Assembly: GCF_047511655.1 (NCBI RefSeq)
Contig: NC_133386.1
Coordinates: 131,133,866-131,197,865, forward strand
Source: Castor canadensis
Lineage: Eukaryota; Chordata; Mammalia; Rodentia; Castoridae
Reading direction: 5' to 3'
DNA length: 64,000 bases
A model generated the notes under the pieces. That model made no database searches. It saw only the letters and a list, made by a program, of their open reading frames with translations, and was not told the origin of the DNA. Position numbers and translations under genes: made by a program. How positions within the stretch are numbered: the stretch's first letter is position 1; each line of letters begins with the position of its first letter. Below are positions 1-12,100 of the stretch, piece by piece.

Positions 1-145
1 GCCACACCCCAATCCTTTTTCTCTTAATTTGTTTTTCAGATAGAGTCTCCCATTAACTTTGCCTAAGCTAGCCTCAAACTTTAGTCTTCCTACTTCTACC
101 TCTTGAGCAACTGGGATTATAGATGTGAAGCACAATTCCTGTCCC
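1..145 (-). mobile_element. 7SL/B1-like SINE monomer (edge of window)
   Basis: The antisense of a 7SL-type monomer is visible: GATAGAGTCTCCC, the GCCTCAAACT block and AACTGGGATTATAGATGTG. Confidence 0.7.
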
Positions 146-164
146 ACTGCCTTCTGTTTTGTTT

Positions 165-490
165 TTGTTTTTTTGTGGGGGAGGGTACTCAGGGCCTTGC
201 ACTTGCTAGACAAGTACTCTATTACTTGAACAACACCTCTGGTCCTTTTTGCTTTACATTATTTTTTAGATAAGGTATTGCTTTTTGCCTGGGCTGGCCT
301 GGAATCTGAGACTGTAATCCTATTACTTATGCCCCCACACAGCTGGGATTATAGATGTGTACCACTCTACCTGGTTTATTTGTTGAGATGGAATCTGACT
401 AATTTTTTGCCTGGGCTGGACTCAAACTAGCCTTTCCTATCTCTGTCTCCTTAGTAGTTGTGGTTACAGACATACCACCATGACCAGCCC
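165..490 (-). mobile_element. Trimeric composite SINE (B1-like + B1-like + ID)
   Basis: Read on the + strand it starts with an inverted ID/tRNA part (GTACTCAGGGCCTTGCACTT, ACTTGAACAAC), followed by two antisense 7SL-like monomers, each with a GGGATTATAGATG or GGTTACAGACAT type block. Confidence 0.75.
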
Positions 491-1847
491 TCCTCTTCTG
501 ATTTTTAAATTGGTTTCATTGGTTTATCCACATAATCCAGGATAATCTTCCTATTTTCAAGTTAGCTAATTTTCTGTAACCTTAATTACATCTGCAAAGT
601 TCCTTTTGCCATCTAATATAACATCATTACTCTGTGACATGAGAGGACAAAGGTCACAGAGGCCAGAATTCTGTGTGTGTGTACATATTTATATATATAC
701 ACACACATATATATGTACCTACATATATACATGCACGTATATGATATAAAATTTTAACTTCTCCCCATTACTCTACCATTGAACAAAAACATATGACCCT
801 AACTATCAGTACTTAAGTTATTGGAATAAATATCACCCAAAAATGATGCAAGAATGTTGTATCTTTTGTTAGGGAGAGAGTTGGTCTGTTTTCAGTTGTG
901 AGAGTTAATTACATTGTTTTCCACAGAAGGTAAGGATGAGGTATGTATAGATACCAGAGTGACCATGAGAGGACTGTGATGGTGTACTAACTGGGTCAGT
1001 GTAGCGAAACAGAAGTTACACTTCTCAGAATTCTGTCTGATGTAGGATTAGTCACAGAGAATTTGCATAAAATTGGAAGGAGGATGAGAATCAGTAGCAC
1101 TGTTTTCACATGCTGGGTCTTGATGATGGGCCCTTCATGCAATGTCAGTAGCCTGTAGTTCACTTATTTATGGAGCAGAACCTGGACCCACATTTTCTCT
1201 GCTTCTGCCAGATCTTCAGCTTCTCCAAGTCCTGGACCAGGTGAATACACAGGACAATGATAAAAGGTGCCAGTTTCTCCTGTAGGTGGTCTTGATTATC
1301 ATGGTTGGAGGCAGTGATAAATACAGGCTTCAGCTTCCTATGCACTCCAGTCTGACCTTGCGGGTTCCCATTTACTCTGCTGTATTTCAGTTTGTCCTTG
1401 CTTTCCCACATTTCATGTTCAGTTTTCTTCCCATTTGCTGGCCTGACTGACTGCTAACAATGTCAGCCTGAATACCAGAGCAGATATAACAGCCTTATAT
1501 AACCTTCCCTACTTACTTTCATTATAGTTTAAGGCTTCATTCCTATAATAAATTGTTTCCTGAGTGATCTCAGATAGATAAAATATTTTAAATTATTTTG
1601 GAAACAAAATAATTATCTCTTTAAATACTGCTTTTACCTTATTTTCTCCTCTACTTTTGAGACTAATATTTTCTCTTTCCCCTCGAGTTCTTTATTCTTT
1701 CTTCTGTATTTTATGTTTGTGTGTCACTTTCATTCGTTATATTTTGCTTATTTTCTACTCTGTCTTACCTAATATTAAATCCACTCTCTGAGTTCTTAAT
1801 TTCTTTATTGCTGTCTTTTCTTTTCTAAAATTTTTAAATGCTCTCTT
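491..1847. other. Non-coding stretch with a TA/CA-rich simple repeat
   Basis: AT-rich sequence without recognised exons. A TATATACACACATATATATG-type simple repeat lies at about 672-745. The only sizeable frame is the doubtful antisense ORF at 1160-1411. Confidence 0.5.
1160..1411 (-). pseudogene. Unrecognised 83-codon antisense ORF, possible gene relic
   Basis: A minus-strand frame starts with Met at 1411 and ends with TAA at 1160. It is polar and protein-like (KLKPVFITASNHDNQDHLQE, then a hydrophobic stretch and KWIKQ-like basic residues) and is not an L1 or SINE shadow. No neighbouring coding exon, poly(A) tail or splice pair was found. It may be a decayed processed pseudogene or chance; no function is proposed. 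Confidence 0.25.
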
Positions 1848-1863
1848 TTCTGCTAAAATTCTT
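1848..1863. repeat. Target-site duplication of L1 copy A (left)
   Basis: TTCTGCTAAAATTCTT here is repeated exactly at 5791-5806, bracketing the L1. Confidence 0.9.
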
Positions 1864-4800
1864 TTTTTTTTTTTTAAAGTGTTGCCCCTTTTGATTTATT
1901 TTATTTTATTTTATTTTATTTTCATTTTTCTTTTATTATTCATATGTGCATACAAGGCTTGGTTTATTTCTCCCCCCTGCCCCCACCCCCTCCCTTACCA
2001 CCCACTCCACCCCCTCCCGCTCCCCCCCTCAATACCCAGCAGAAACTATTTTGCCCTTATCTCTAATTTTGTTGTAGAGAGAGTATAAGCAATAATAGGA
2101 AGGAACAAGGGGTTTTGCTGGTTGAGATAAGGATAGCTATACAGGGCATTGACTCACATTGATTTCCTGTGCGTGGGTGTTACCTTCTAGGTTAATTCTT
2201 TTTAATCTAACCTTTTCTCTAGTTCCTGGTCCCCTTTTCCTATTGGCCTCAGTTGCTTTAAGGTATCTGCTTTAGTTTCTCTGCATTAAGGGCAACAAAT
2301 GCTAGCTAGTTTTTTAGGTGTCTTACCTATCCTCACCCCTCCCTTGTGTGCTCTCGCTTTTATCATGTGCTCATAGTCCAATCCCCTTGTTGTGTTTGCC
2401 CTTGATCTAATGTCCACATGTGAGGGAGAACATACGATTTTTGGTCTTTTGAGCCAGGCTAACCTCACTCAGAATGATGTTCTCCAATTCCATCCATTTA
2501 CCAGCGAATGATAACATTTCGTTCTTCTTCATGGCTGCATAAAATTCCATTGTGTATAGATACCACATTTTCTTAATCCATTCGTCAGTGCTGGGGCATC
2601 TTGGCTGTTTCCATAACTTGGCTATTGTGAATAGTGCCGCAATAAACATGGATGTGCAGGTGCCTCTGGAGTAACAGTCTTTTGGGTATATCCCCAAGAG
2701 TGGTATTGCTGGATCAAATGGTAGATCGATGTCCAGCTTTTTAAGTAGCCTCCAAATTTTTTTCCAGAGTGGTTGTACTAGTCTACATTCCCACCAACAG
2801 TGTAAGAGGGTTCCTTTTTCCCCGCATCCTCGCCAACACCTGTTGTTGGTGGTGTTGCTGATGATGGCTATTCTAACAGGGGTGAGGTGGAATCTTAGTG
2901 TGGTTTTAATTTGCATTTCCTTTATTGCTAGAGATGGTGAGCATTTTTTCATGTGTTTTCTGGCCATTTGAATTTCTTCTTTTGAGAAAGTTCTGTTTAG
3001 TTCACCTGCCCATTTCTTTATTGGTTCATTAGTTTTGGGAGAATTTAGTTTTTTAAGTTCCCTGTATATTCTGGTTATCAGTCCTTTGTCTGATGTATAG
3101 TTGGCAAATATTTTCTCCCACTCTGTGGGTGTTCTCTTCAGTTTAGAGACCATTTCTTTTGATGAACAGAAGCTTTTTAGTTTTATGAGGTCCCATTTAT
3201 CTATGCTATCTCTTAGTTGCTGTGCTGCTGGGGTTTCATTGAGAAAGTTCTTACCTATACCTACTAACTCCAGAGTATTTCCTACTCTTTCTTGTATCAA
3301 CTTAAGAGTTTGGGGTCTGATATTAAGATCCTTGATCCATTTTGAGTTAATCTTGGTATAGGGTGATATACATGGATCTAGTTTCAGTTTTTTGCAGACT
3401 GCTAACCAGTTTTCCCAGCAGTTTTTGTTGAAGAGGCTGTCTTTTCTCCATCGTATATTTTTAGCTCCTTTGTCAAAGATAAGTTGCTTATAGTTGTGTG
3501 GCTTCATATCTGGATCCTCTATTCTGTTCCACTGGTCTTCATGTCTGTTTTTGTGCCAGTACCATGCTGTTTTTATTATTATTGCTTTGTAATATAGTTT
3601 GAAGTCAGGTATTGTGATACCTCCTGCATTGTTCTTTTGACTGAGTATTGCCTTGGCTATTCGTGGCCTCTTGTGTTTCCATATAAATTTAACAGTAGAT
3701 TTTTCAATCTCTTTGATGAATGTCATTGGAATTTTGATGGGAATTGCATTAAACATGTAGATTACTTTTGGGAGTATAGACATTTTTACTATGTTGATTC
3801 TACCAATCCATGAGCATGGGAGATCTCTCCACTTTCTATAGTCTTCCTCAATCTCTTTCTTCAGAAGTGTATAGTTTTCCTTGTAGAGGTCTTTCACATC
3901 TTTTGTTAGGTTTACACCTAGGTATTTGATTTTTTTTGAGGCTATTGTAAATGGAATTGTTTTCATACATTCTTTTTCCGTTTGCTCATTGTTAGTGTAT
4001 AGAAATGCTAATGATTTTTCTATGTTGATTTTATATCCTGCTACCTTGCTATAGCTATTGATGATGTCTAGAAGCTTCTGAGTAGAGTTTTTTGGGTCTT
4101 TAAGGTATAGGATCATGTCGTCTGCAAATAGGGATATTTTGACAGTTTCTTTACCTATTTGTATTCCTTTTATTCCTTCTTCTTGCCTAATTGCTCTGGC
4201 TAGGAATTCCAGTACTATGTTGAATAGGAGTGGAGATAGTGGGCATCCTTGTCTGGTTCCTGATTTTAGAGGGAATGGTTTTAATTTTTCTCCGTTAAGT
4301 ATAATGCTGGCTGTAGGTTTGTCATATATAGCTTTTATAATGTTGAGGAACTTTCCTTCTATTCCTAGTTTTCTTAGAGCTTTTATCATGAAATGATGTT
4401 GGATCTTATCAAAGGCTTTTTCTGCATCTATTGAGATGATCAAGTGGTTTTTGTCTTTGCTTCTGTTAATGTAGTTTATTACGTTTATTGATTTTCATAT
4501 GTTGAACCACCCCTGCATCCCTGGGATGAAGCCTACCTGGTCGTGGTGAATAATCTTTTTGATGTGTTGCTGAATTCGATTTGCCATTATTTTGTTGAGG
4601 ATTTTTGCATCAATGTTCATTAAGGAGATTGGCCTATAGTTCTCCTTTTTGGAGGTGTCTTTGCCTGGTTTTGGGATAAGTATAATACTGGCTTCATAAA
4701 ATGTGTTAGGCAGTTTTCCTTCCCTTTCTATTTCGTGGAACAGTTTAAGGAGGGTTGGTATCAGTTCTTCTTTAAAGGTCTGATAGAATTCAGCAGAGAA

Positions 4801-5790
4801 TCCATCAGGTCCTGGACTTTTCTTTTTGGGGAGACTCTTGATTGCTGCTTCAATTTCATTTTGTGTTATAGGTCTATTCAGGTGATTAATTTCCTCTTGG
4901 TTCAGTTTTGGATGATCATATGTATCTAGAAATCTGTCCATTTCTTTTAGATTTTCAAATTTATTTGAATATAGGTTCTCAAAGTAGTCTCTGATGATTT
5001 CCTGGACTTCCATGGTGTTTGTTGTTATCTCCCCTTTTGCATTCCTGATTCTACTAATTTGGGTTTTTTCTCTCCTCATTTTAGTCAGGTTTGCCAGGGG
5101 TCTATCGATCTTGTTTATTTTTTCAAAGAACCAACTTTTTGTTTCATTAATTCTTTGTATGGTTTTTTTGGTTTCTATTTCGTTGATTTCAGCTCTTATT
5201 TTTATTATTTCTCTCCTCCTATTTGTTTTGGGATTTGCTTGTTCTTGTTTTTCTAGGAGTTTGAGATGTATCATTAGGTCATTGATTTGGGATCTTTCAA
5301 TCTTTTTAATATATGCACTCATGGCTATAAACTTTCCTCTCAAGACTGCCTTAGCTGTGTCCCATAGGTTCTGGTAGGTTGTGTTTTCATTTTCATTGAC
5401 TTCTAGGAACTTTTTAATTTCCTCTTTTATTGCATCGATGATCCATTCTTCATTAAGTAATGAGTTATTTAGTTTCCAGCTGTTTGCATGTTTTTTGTCT
5501 TTACTTTTGTTGTTGAGTTCTACTTTTACTGCATTGTGGTCAGATAGTATGCATGGTATTATTTCTATTTTCTTATATTTGCTGAGACTTGCTTTGTGCC
5601 CTAGGATATGATCTATTTTGGAGAAGGTTCCATGGGCTGCTGAGAAGAATGTATATTGTGTAGAGGTTGGATGAAATGTTCTGTAGACATCTACTAGGTC
5701 CACTTGATCTATTGCATATTTTAGATCTTGGATTTCTTTATTGAGTTTTTGTTTGGATGACCTATCTATTGATGATAATGGAGTGTTAAA
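1864..5790 (-). mobile_element. Young L1 LINE, copy A (5'-truncated, 3.9 kb)
   Basis: On the minus strand: ORF2 from near the end of the endonuclease domain through reverse transcriptase and the C-terminal Cys-rich region, then a 3' UTR with a G-rich tract (C-rich on +, about 1972-2033), an AATAAAA-type tail and poly(A) (T-run at 1864-1875). A perfect 16-bp target-site duplication flanks it. Sequence is nearly identical to copy B at 24052-26717, so insertion was recent. An extra about 19-bp segment sits between two A-rich tails (1876-1894). Confidence 0.95.
2407..5790 (-). pseudogene. L1 copy A ORF2 fragment (EN end, RT, Cys-rich C-terminus), one in-frame stop
   Basis: The ORF2 protein carries out target-primed reverse transcription. 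The frame runs from the truncation point to a TAG at 2407-2409, more than 1,100 codons, broken by a single TGA at about 4492-4494 where the other copies read CGA (Arg). The frames before and after the stop are the same, so the lesion is one CpG-type transition. Visible are the endonuclease SDHNAVKVE motif, LIPKPGKD and YRPISLMN of RT, the [15 protein letters not shown] block, the FADD catalytic motif (here FADDM) and the late C-x-x-x-C region [19 protein letters not shown]. The N-terminal endonuclease and ORF1 are missing, so it cannot move autonomously. Confidence 0.93.
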
Positions 5791-5806
5791 TTCTGCTAAA
5801 ATTCTT
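5791..5806. repeat. Target-site duplication of L1 copy A (right)
   Basis: Exact 16-bp match to 1848-1863, directly abutting the truncated 5' end of the L1. Confidence 0.9.
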
Positions 5807-6423
5807 AATTTTTGTCCCAGTCTGAACATGTTGTGGGTAATTATTCAGACATCAATGTCTGATACCTCCCTTATGTAGGTTTTCTAACATCCTTTTTGTT
5901 GTTCATTGCTTCTTTCACTAATGTGGTCTGACTGGTTTTGCTGAAGTGGTAGACATTGCGAGTAAAAATTGTGCAAATACTTATCCTCTCAGAGGAGGGC
6001 TTCTGGCAGATAACTATGGGTATTAGAAAATCCTGTTTACTTTTTTTCTTTTGTGTTTGCGTGTATAGGGCCACAGTGCTGGGGTTCATGTGCATACTAG
6101 AGCACAACATATTTATCTTAATCCAGTTTCACACAGATTATTCCAGACTAGGAGTTGGCCCCCAAATCAGTCTATTTATTTGTGCTTACTCCTAAGATAT
6201 AGCCATGGAAGGTCCCAAATCAAAATATATGAAATTACTTTCTTCCATTTTTATCCTCTTAGCTGTGTAAATCTTACAAGAGCTTCCTGTATCTCAGCTG
6301 CTGCTTCTGTAGAAAAATCGCCCCAAATGGCAACCAGTATGTCTGGATTTCCTCCCTTATTTGGATCTTGGCTGCATGTTTCCACTACCTCATAGATCTC
6401 TGGTGCCTTTATTTATGTGGTTT
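5807..6423. other. Non-coding stretch
   Basis: No exon, SINE or LTR structure was recognised. Short frames here have no protein-like or splice support. Confidence 0.4.
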
Positions 6424-6748
6424 TGGTTTGTTTGTTTGGTGGTACTGAGATGAACTTAGGGCCTCATGCTTGTTCCACAGGCACTCTACCCCTTGAGCTA
6501 TGTCCCCAATCTTTTTTGCTTTTAGTGTTTTTCAGACAGGGTTTCATGATTTTTTCTCAGGCTTGGGCTATGATCTTTCTTTTTCCTTTCTAAGTAGTTG
6601 AGATCACAGGTGTGTGCCACCACACCCAGCTTATTTTTTGAGACAGGGTCTCCCTGACATTTTGCCTGAGCTGTCCTTGAACTGTGATCCTCTTGTTTTT
6701 GCCTCCCAAGTAGCTGGGAATACAGGCATGTGCTGTCACGCCTAGATT
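6424..6748 (-). mobile_element. Trimeric composite SINE (B1-like + B1-like + ID)
   Basis: On + it reads an inverted ID (GGTGGTACTGAG, CCTTGAGCTATGTCCCC), then two antisense 7SL-like monomers ending AGATCACAGGTGTGTGCC and GGGAATACAGGCATGTGC. One of the cleanest copies of this arrangement in the window. Confidence 0.8.
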
Positions 6749-6907
6749 TTTTTAAAAAATATTTTCTCCAGCTTTTCTAGTTCTTCCCTTTATCTAGAGA
6801 GAACAGGATTTTGATAGGGTAAAGGTCACTTGTCTTTCTCCTCTAACCCCCTCCCTCTGGGTATGTTGTATGAAGGTTCCTATTGCCTCACCACCAATGT
6901 CTTTCTT

Positions 6908-6988
6908 TTTGGTGGCACTGGAGCTTGAGCTCAGGGCCACATACTTGCCAGGCAGGTGCTCTACCACTTGAGCCACTCCACCAACACT
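6908..6988 (-). mobile_element. ID (tRNA-derived) SINE
   Basis: Antisense of the ID consensus: GAGCTCAGGGCCACATACTT, CAGGCAGGTGCTCTACC, ACTTGAGCCACTCC. Confidence 0.8.
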
Positions 6989-7563
6989 ACCAGTGCCTTT
7001 TTCCATTTAGAATTACTGTTAACTGATAGTTGGATATGCTGATCCAAAGTATTGTGGTATGTATTAGTGAAAGATGCAAGAAAGCTACATTTTGTAGCTG
7101 TGGAAAGGCAAAGGAGGTCCTGAAAGATTTCTTAGTGCAGAAATTTGTGGATTTTAGATGAGAGGGCATCATTTATGAAGCTGCACCAAGAAGGCTGTCT
7201 TGGTTGAATGAGAAGGCCCACATCCAAAAGGGCAGTGTGGTTATGCTGCTAGAGGTATATAATGAAATGGTCCAGAACAGACAGAAAATTGCTTAAAAAT
7301 ACAAGAAGCCTAAATTGGGCACATCCACATAGAGTAAGCCTACTGTACAGTTGTCAGCATTATATATTTCCAGTTTAAAGAAGTGATAGCAACAAAGGAG
7401 ACAGGCTTCCTTTTTCAGTTTCCGTTTATGTAAAGGCAGTCACATAAGCAAATGCCTCACTCTAAAATCTCAGTCTTTTGTCATACCACTACCACCATCA
7501 CCAGAAATGAGTACAGATTACTAGGATAGGAAGGAGTAGAAGAGAAAAAAAGACCACAGTTTT
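6989..7563. other. Non-coding stretch
   Basis: No feature recognised between two ID SINEs. Confidence 0.4.
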
Positions 7564-7652
7564 GGGCTGGAGGTGTGGCTTAAGTGGTAGAGCACCTGTA
7601 TAGAAAGAGGCCCTGATTTCAAATCCCAGTACTGCCAAAAGGAAAAAAAAAA
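7564..7652 (+). mobile_element. ID SINE with A-rich tail
   Basis: GGGCTGGAGGTGTGGCTTAA, GTGGTAGAGCACCTG and CCCAGTACTGCC followed by an A-rich tail. Confidence 0.8.
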
Positions 7653-9019
7653 TCTGTGGCAAGAGGTAAGTTCTTCCTTCTCTATTTCACAACAGGAGGG
7701 TGGGAGGTTCACTTGAGTTTGGTGAGAGGGCTATAATCTGAACCAAATGAATATTAATATTTACATGTGATTGAATATCTTAAGATTTTTTAGGTTGAAA
7801 GGGAGTAAAATAAATTCCTAATTTGCCCAGAAAAATGATTTTTTTTAAAAAAGAGTTCTAATTAAATGGCAAATCTTGTTTTCTTTATTACTTAGAAAAC
7901 AAAGTATCACTACTTGATTAAACTGTTTAGTTCTTTGGCTACATATAAACCTCCAGTAAGGTCATTTTTCATTTCAAAAAAAATTTCAAAGATGTATTTG
8001 ATTGTTTTTGATAATTACATGTACTTGCATTAAAACATTCTGTTCTTGTTTCATGGATATGAGTCTTCACTGAATATTTTAAATATATTTTTGTGGAATC
8101 TTTCCGATAGTTCTATTGATTATGTTTTATTAGGAGCAAGTTCTATTCTGAGCTTCACTGTGTTCCTTTGTTGACTTTCCTTACATGTTTTCTGAATCCT
8201 GGTTGCATGTTCTCCAAGGAGTACTGTTCCTTCCCAGCATCTTGATCTGGGATGACTTTTGCTAGGAAAGTTACTTGCCCGTTTCCTCTAGGTGTGCCTG
8301 ACAATTTCCCCACCAAAGGGCGATTTTCTTTGTTATTTTTAATATGATTAGATGTTCACTAACCCGTATTTTATGTCCTTAAAATATAATTTATCCATGG
8401 AAAGGAGGTAATTTCTATTGTCTTGAAATAAAAATTATTCATTGTTTGAAATGTATTATCTACACCAAGTATGACATTGTTTCTATTAACAAATCATTAA
8501 TAATTTTCTCACATACAGTACTTTTGGAACCAAACAATCAGGACTGTTTTTAAAGTACCCAATCTTTCACTCAGATTAGAGCAATTTAATGTGGTGGTTA
8601 TGATTATAATTATGTAAGAAAATGTACATGTACCTGGACAAGGAACCTGCCAAAATGGAAAGTTTTGGCAGATTTATTAAGGTAGTGAACTTATAGAATG
8701 ACTTTTTTGCTTTTGGTATTACATGTTTTTGTATTATATTTTTTAAAGAGGATATAATTGTTAATTATATTTGTTAATATAATAACTTAATAACCCTACC
8801 ATTTATAGAGACACCATTAATATACCCCATTGCCTGTAGGACACAGTTAAAACTCAAATGAATATCCCCAAAGCTCTCACGGTTTGTTCACCAAGTACTT
8901 CTCCTCTTATCTCCCTCCATTTTCTTATGCCTCATTTAGTCTGGTCTTGTCCCCGTCCTTGATGCAGATGCTACTACTGATTTCTGCCGTATTTTAAGGA
9001 TTGAAATCCATTTTTTCAG
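7653..9019. other. AT-rich non-coding sequence upstream of the first recognised exon
   Basis: I searched this stretch for the preceding GDPD exon (expected to end two bases into a codon) and saw none. No repeat family was recognised. Confidence 0.4.
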
Positions 9020-9113
9020 GGTCGCTTATTTAGGAACAAGACGGTGGTTCTTCTGGTCCATTTTTTTGCTGAGTTTCATTGGGACCATGACTCTCTACAC
9101 TCTTTTGCTGTTG
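9020..9113 (+). CDS. GDPD4: GDPD4 exon: membrane segment
   Basis: The acceptor is a T-run plus CAG and the donor is GTGAGTG. One base completes a codon from the unseen previous exon; 31 codons follow, beginning [12 protein letters not shown] and continuing as a hydrophobic, membrane-spanning helix ending in LLLL. Aligned without gaps against my memory of GDPD5, the two Trp residues and the later Tyr fall on the W..W and Y of the second membrane segment, so no exon is missing between this one and 11266. It is the least certain exon because it carries no catalytic motif. Confidence 0.6.
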
Positions 9114-12100
9114 GTGAGTGATGCTTCCCACTTCTCCATTGTGAGTAGCCTTATGAGTTGCTCTTGTCTGTGGAGTAGTATCTAGTTGGCACTGGGAGCC
9201 ATGGGAGCTTGTGATCACTCTAGTATTAGTAGAGTTGGAGCTTATATCAGCTGCTTTAATTTTATGCACAAGGGATGGGGAGAGGAGGTTTGTGCTATTA
9301 GAGGATATGTCTGACCAATTTGGCTCTTTGTACCATTTCTCTCCTCCCCGGTTTCATTTTAGACACAGCTTCACATCAGCAGTCTTTCTAGGCCTTGTAA
9401 ATCAAACATGTTCTAATGTGCATATGCTACTGTCCTAACTCAAATGCAAAATATATTTTAGAAAGTCTTTGTGTAATAGAGTGACCTTGCCTCTGTTGCC
9501 TCACATTGTAGTGTCATGTTGCAGGAGAAACTTATACCATGCAAGAGAAAAGTCTGGAAATGGAGAACTGAATGAGAGGATAACTTTAACTATTAAAAGT
9601 GTTTCAGTGCCCATTCATACAAAGAACCAATATTTTTCTCTGATTTCATCATTCTGTGTCCCCACTGATTTCTTTCTAATACAGAAGAATCTAACTGCCA
9701 AACCTATTGCTAATTGCATTAATTTTTTTTCAACAAATTTATTATATGAGAACATTATAATAAGTACTGAATATACAGAAAACATGCAGTTTCTGTTTTC
9801 ACTAAGGGTACTCCACAGAGCTAGATATGAGAAGTACAGTTATAATTGTTCCTTCAGTGTTTTGTCAACAAGTCATAGACAAAAATAACACAGATGGAAC
9901 ATTATCATTGTTATTAGAGAGTTCTAAATTAAGTTCTGCAAGAGTTCTGGGAAGAAAGAGGTGACTTCCAGCCAAGAGGATTAAATAAAACTTCTTAGAA
10001 GAGGAGACACTGGAGGGCTCTTGAAGGGGTGATAGATTTGGACATAGAATCTTGTAACAGGGAAGAACATTCTGGGCTGAAGGAACATATTGTGAGTAAT
10101 AGCAAGATAGAAAAATACAAGATGCTTTGTTAAGAGAAATAGGTCAATTCTGTAATGTGTAGGGCATAATGAAGAATCATGGGGAAACATGGTTGTAGAC
10201 AGATTTTTGGAAGGCCTGGAAGAAAAGGCTAAGATACTTGGTATATATCAGATTTCTGTTTTAGGAAAGTCGTTCAGGAGGTTGTGGTATGGTGGCTGTA
10301 GGCAGAAGGAACAGTTAGGAACTTTTCCTTTTAGTCAGGAAAATGTGGATGAAGTAAATGTGGTAAATTCTGGCCACTGAATTATCCCACTTACATACAC
10401 AATTAACAGGAAGTGGTATTGTTAGATTCTAAGGTAAGATTGCTATTGTTCAATAAAGTAATGCATCTTAACAAATTTTCTACTCTTCCCTACCTCTTTT
10501 TGGATATATGCAGTGGTAGCAGCAGTGAAAAAGGAAGGAGGCCTGGGTTTTATTTCCAGCCCTATCATTAGGTCACTTTGTAATCTTGCCCAAGTCATAT
10601 AACTCTTTTGATCTTTGGTTGCCTTTTATTTTCAAATGAGTAGTAATAGTTAATACAGCGGCATTTTGTAGGGATGACAAAAAGTGTCTTATGTATTCAG
10701 TGTGTCATTAATATCCAGGCATGTGAGGACTTCAGTTTTCATTTTGTACACTGACTTGATGACTGTCTAATTTAGATTTAAATCTGAGATTTGTTGAGCA
10801 TTTAGCAGTATTAACTACATGTAGAATGTCAGCACTGGTTTTCCAAGAAAGAGCTTTTAAATGACCTTTGGGAGGGCTAGCAGCTGAACTCTGTCCTCTT
10901 ATAAGTGAGTGTAAATAATACTAGGAATAAAGTCCATCACAGGGAAAACAAATGGGCAGAGTTTCAAGAAGGGCGTCAGTGTGGTAATTGCTATGAAATC
11001 CTAGAGGAAATAGTAATGAATTCTTTAGGGGTGCTGGTGAAAGTTGCAAACAAGAGGTGACATTTGAACTGGTCAAGTGGTATGTGGAGGGAGAACTTTT
11101 CAGGAAGAGAAAGCATGGTGAGCTCCCAGAGCTTGAAAAGTACAGATACAACAAGAACTTCATATGATATTAAGTTAGGAAAGGAATTTTGAACTATAGA
11201 ATGGTGCTTTGGACAGCAGCTTGGTAGTCTCAAAATAAACCCATTTTTCTTCTTTGCTTTTGCAGATAGTTGGAATTTTGTTGCTTTGGGAAAGAATTGA
11301 ACTCTACTTGCATACATGTCATAAGGTAGGACATATGAATTGTAGGAGACCTTAGATAAGAACTGAATGTGCTCCTTGTCATTTAGTGTTACATATATAC
11401 ATTGCCCTTTATTTCATTGTTCTCCTGCAGTAAGAGATCTGTTTACACAATTTTAACTGAACCAATTAAATTCCTAACAGTTGTTAATTGTAGTACCAAT
11501 GTTGCCAAATGTAAGGAGAACCCAGACTTTAATCTTTCTCACCAGTCCATATTGAACTCAGAAGGTACTATTACTACTACCCCAGTTACATCTTAAACAA
11601 ATTTTCTATTTTCTCAGTCCTTTTTGGTCACATGAACATTCTTATTTCAGTCATTAAAATTTTAGTTCATTGTAATAACCCAGACTCTAACTTTATTGAT
11701 CTTAGAACCTTTCCTTCCCCTTTTTGGGCCTGATCCAAACAGGGAAGCCTATGCTGGAACATGGAAAGGCCATGTTGACCCTTTCTCCTCTCCTTCTAAT
11801 GAGTTGGGCCCAGAAGAAGAGGAGATAGGAGATAGGAAAAAAGAGTATGTTCCTATAAAAAGGCACAAGAGAGGCATCTGGATGTATGCTCAGTTGGCTC
11901 CTTCACCCAGGAAGTTTTTTTGCTGAGAACCTTGACTGCAGCTGTCTTGTTGAGAGCAGTGCCTGTCTTTGTATGACCCCTTGAAACTTCTCCCTTGAGA
12001 TCTGTTTGACCCTTCCTTAGTTTGAATCTCTTTGAAACAGGTTAGGAGGTAGAGGAAACACAGGCAGTTAGGGCACAACCCCTGGTAATAAATCAAGATT

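Noticed and set aside
2729..5611. Several + strand ORFs across L1 copy A, repeated at the other L1 copies (e.g. 25669-25911, 32879-33199, 55371-55673)
   Set aside because: They are antisense shadows of ORF2. They recur only because the L1 sequence recurs.
8595..8625. GGTTATGATTATAATTATG as the NDYNEFNW-type exon preceding 9020
   Set aside because: Only a few codons look right; no acceptor, no Trp and an immediate stop in frame.
10405..10434. 24-bp mini-exon between an ACAG and GTAAGA
   Set aside because: Too short and unnecessary once the neighbouring exons join in phase.
9114..11265. A missing GDPD exon between 9113 and 11266
   Set aside because: At first a gap of about 45 residues seemed present. 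Realigning the 9020 exon shows that its Trp and Tyr positions already cover that segment, so no exon is required.
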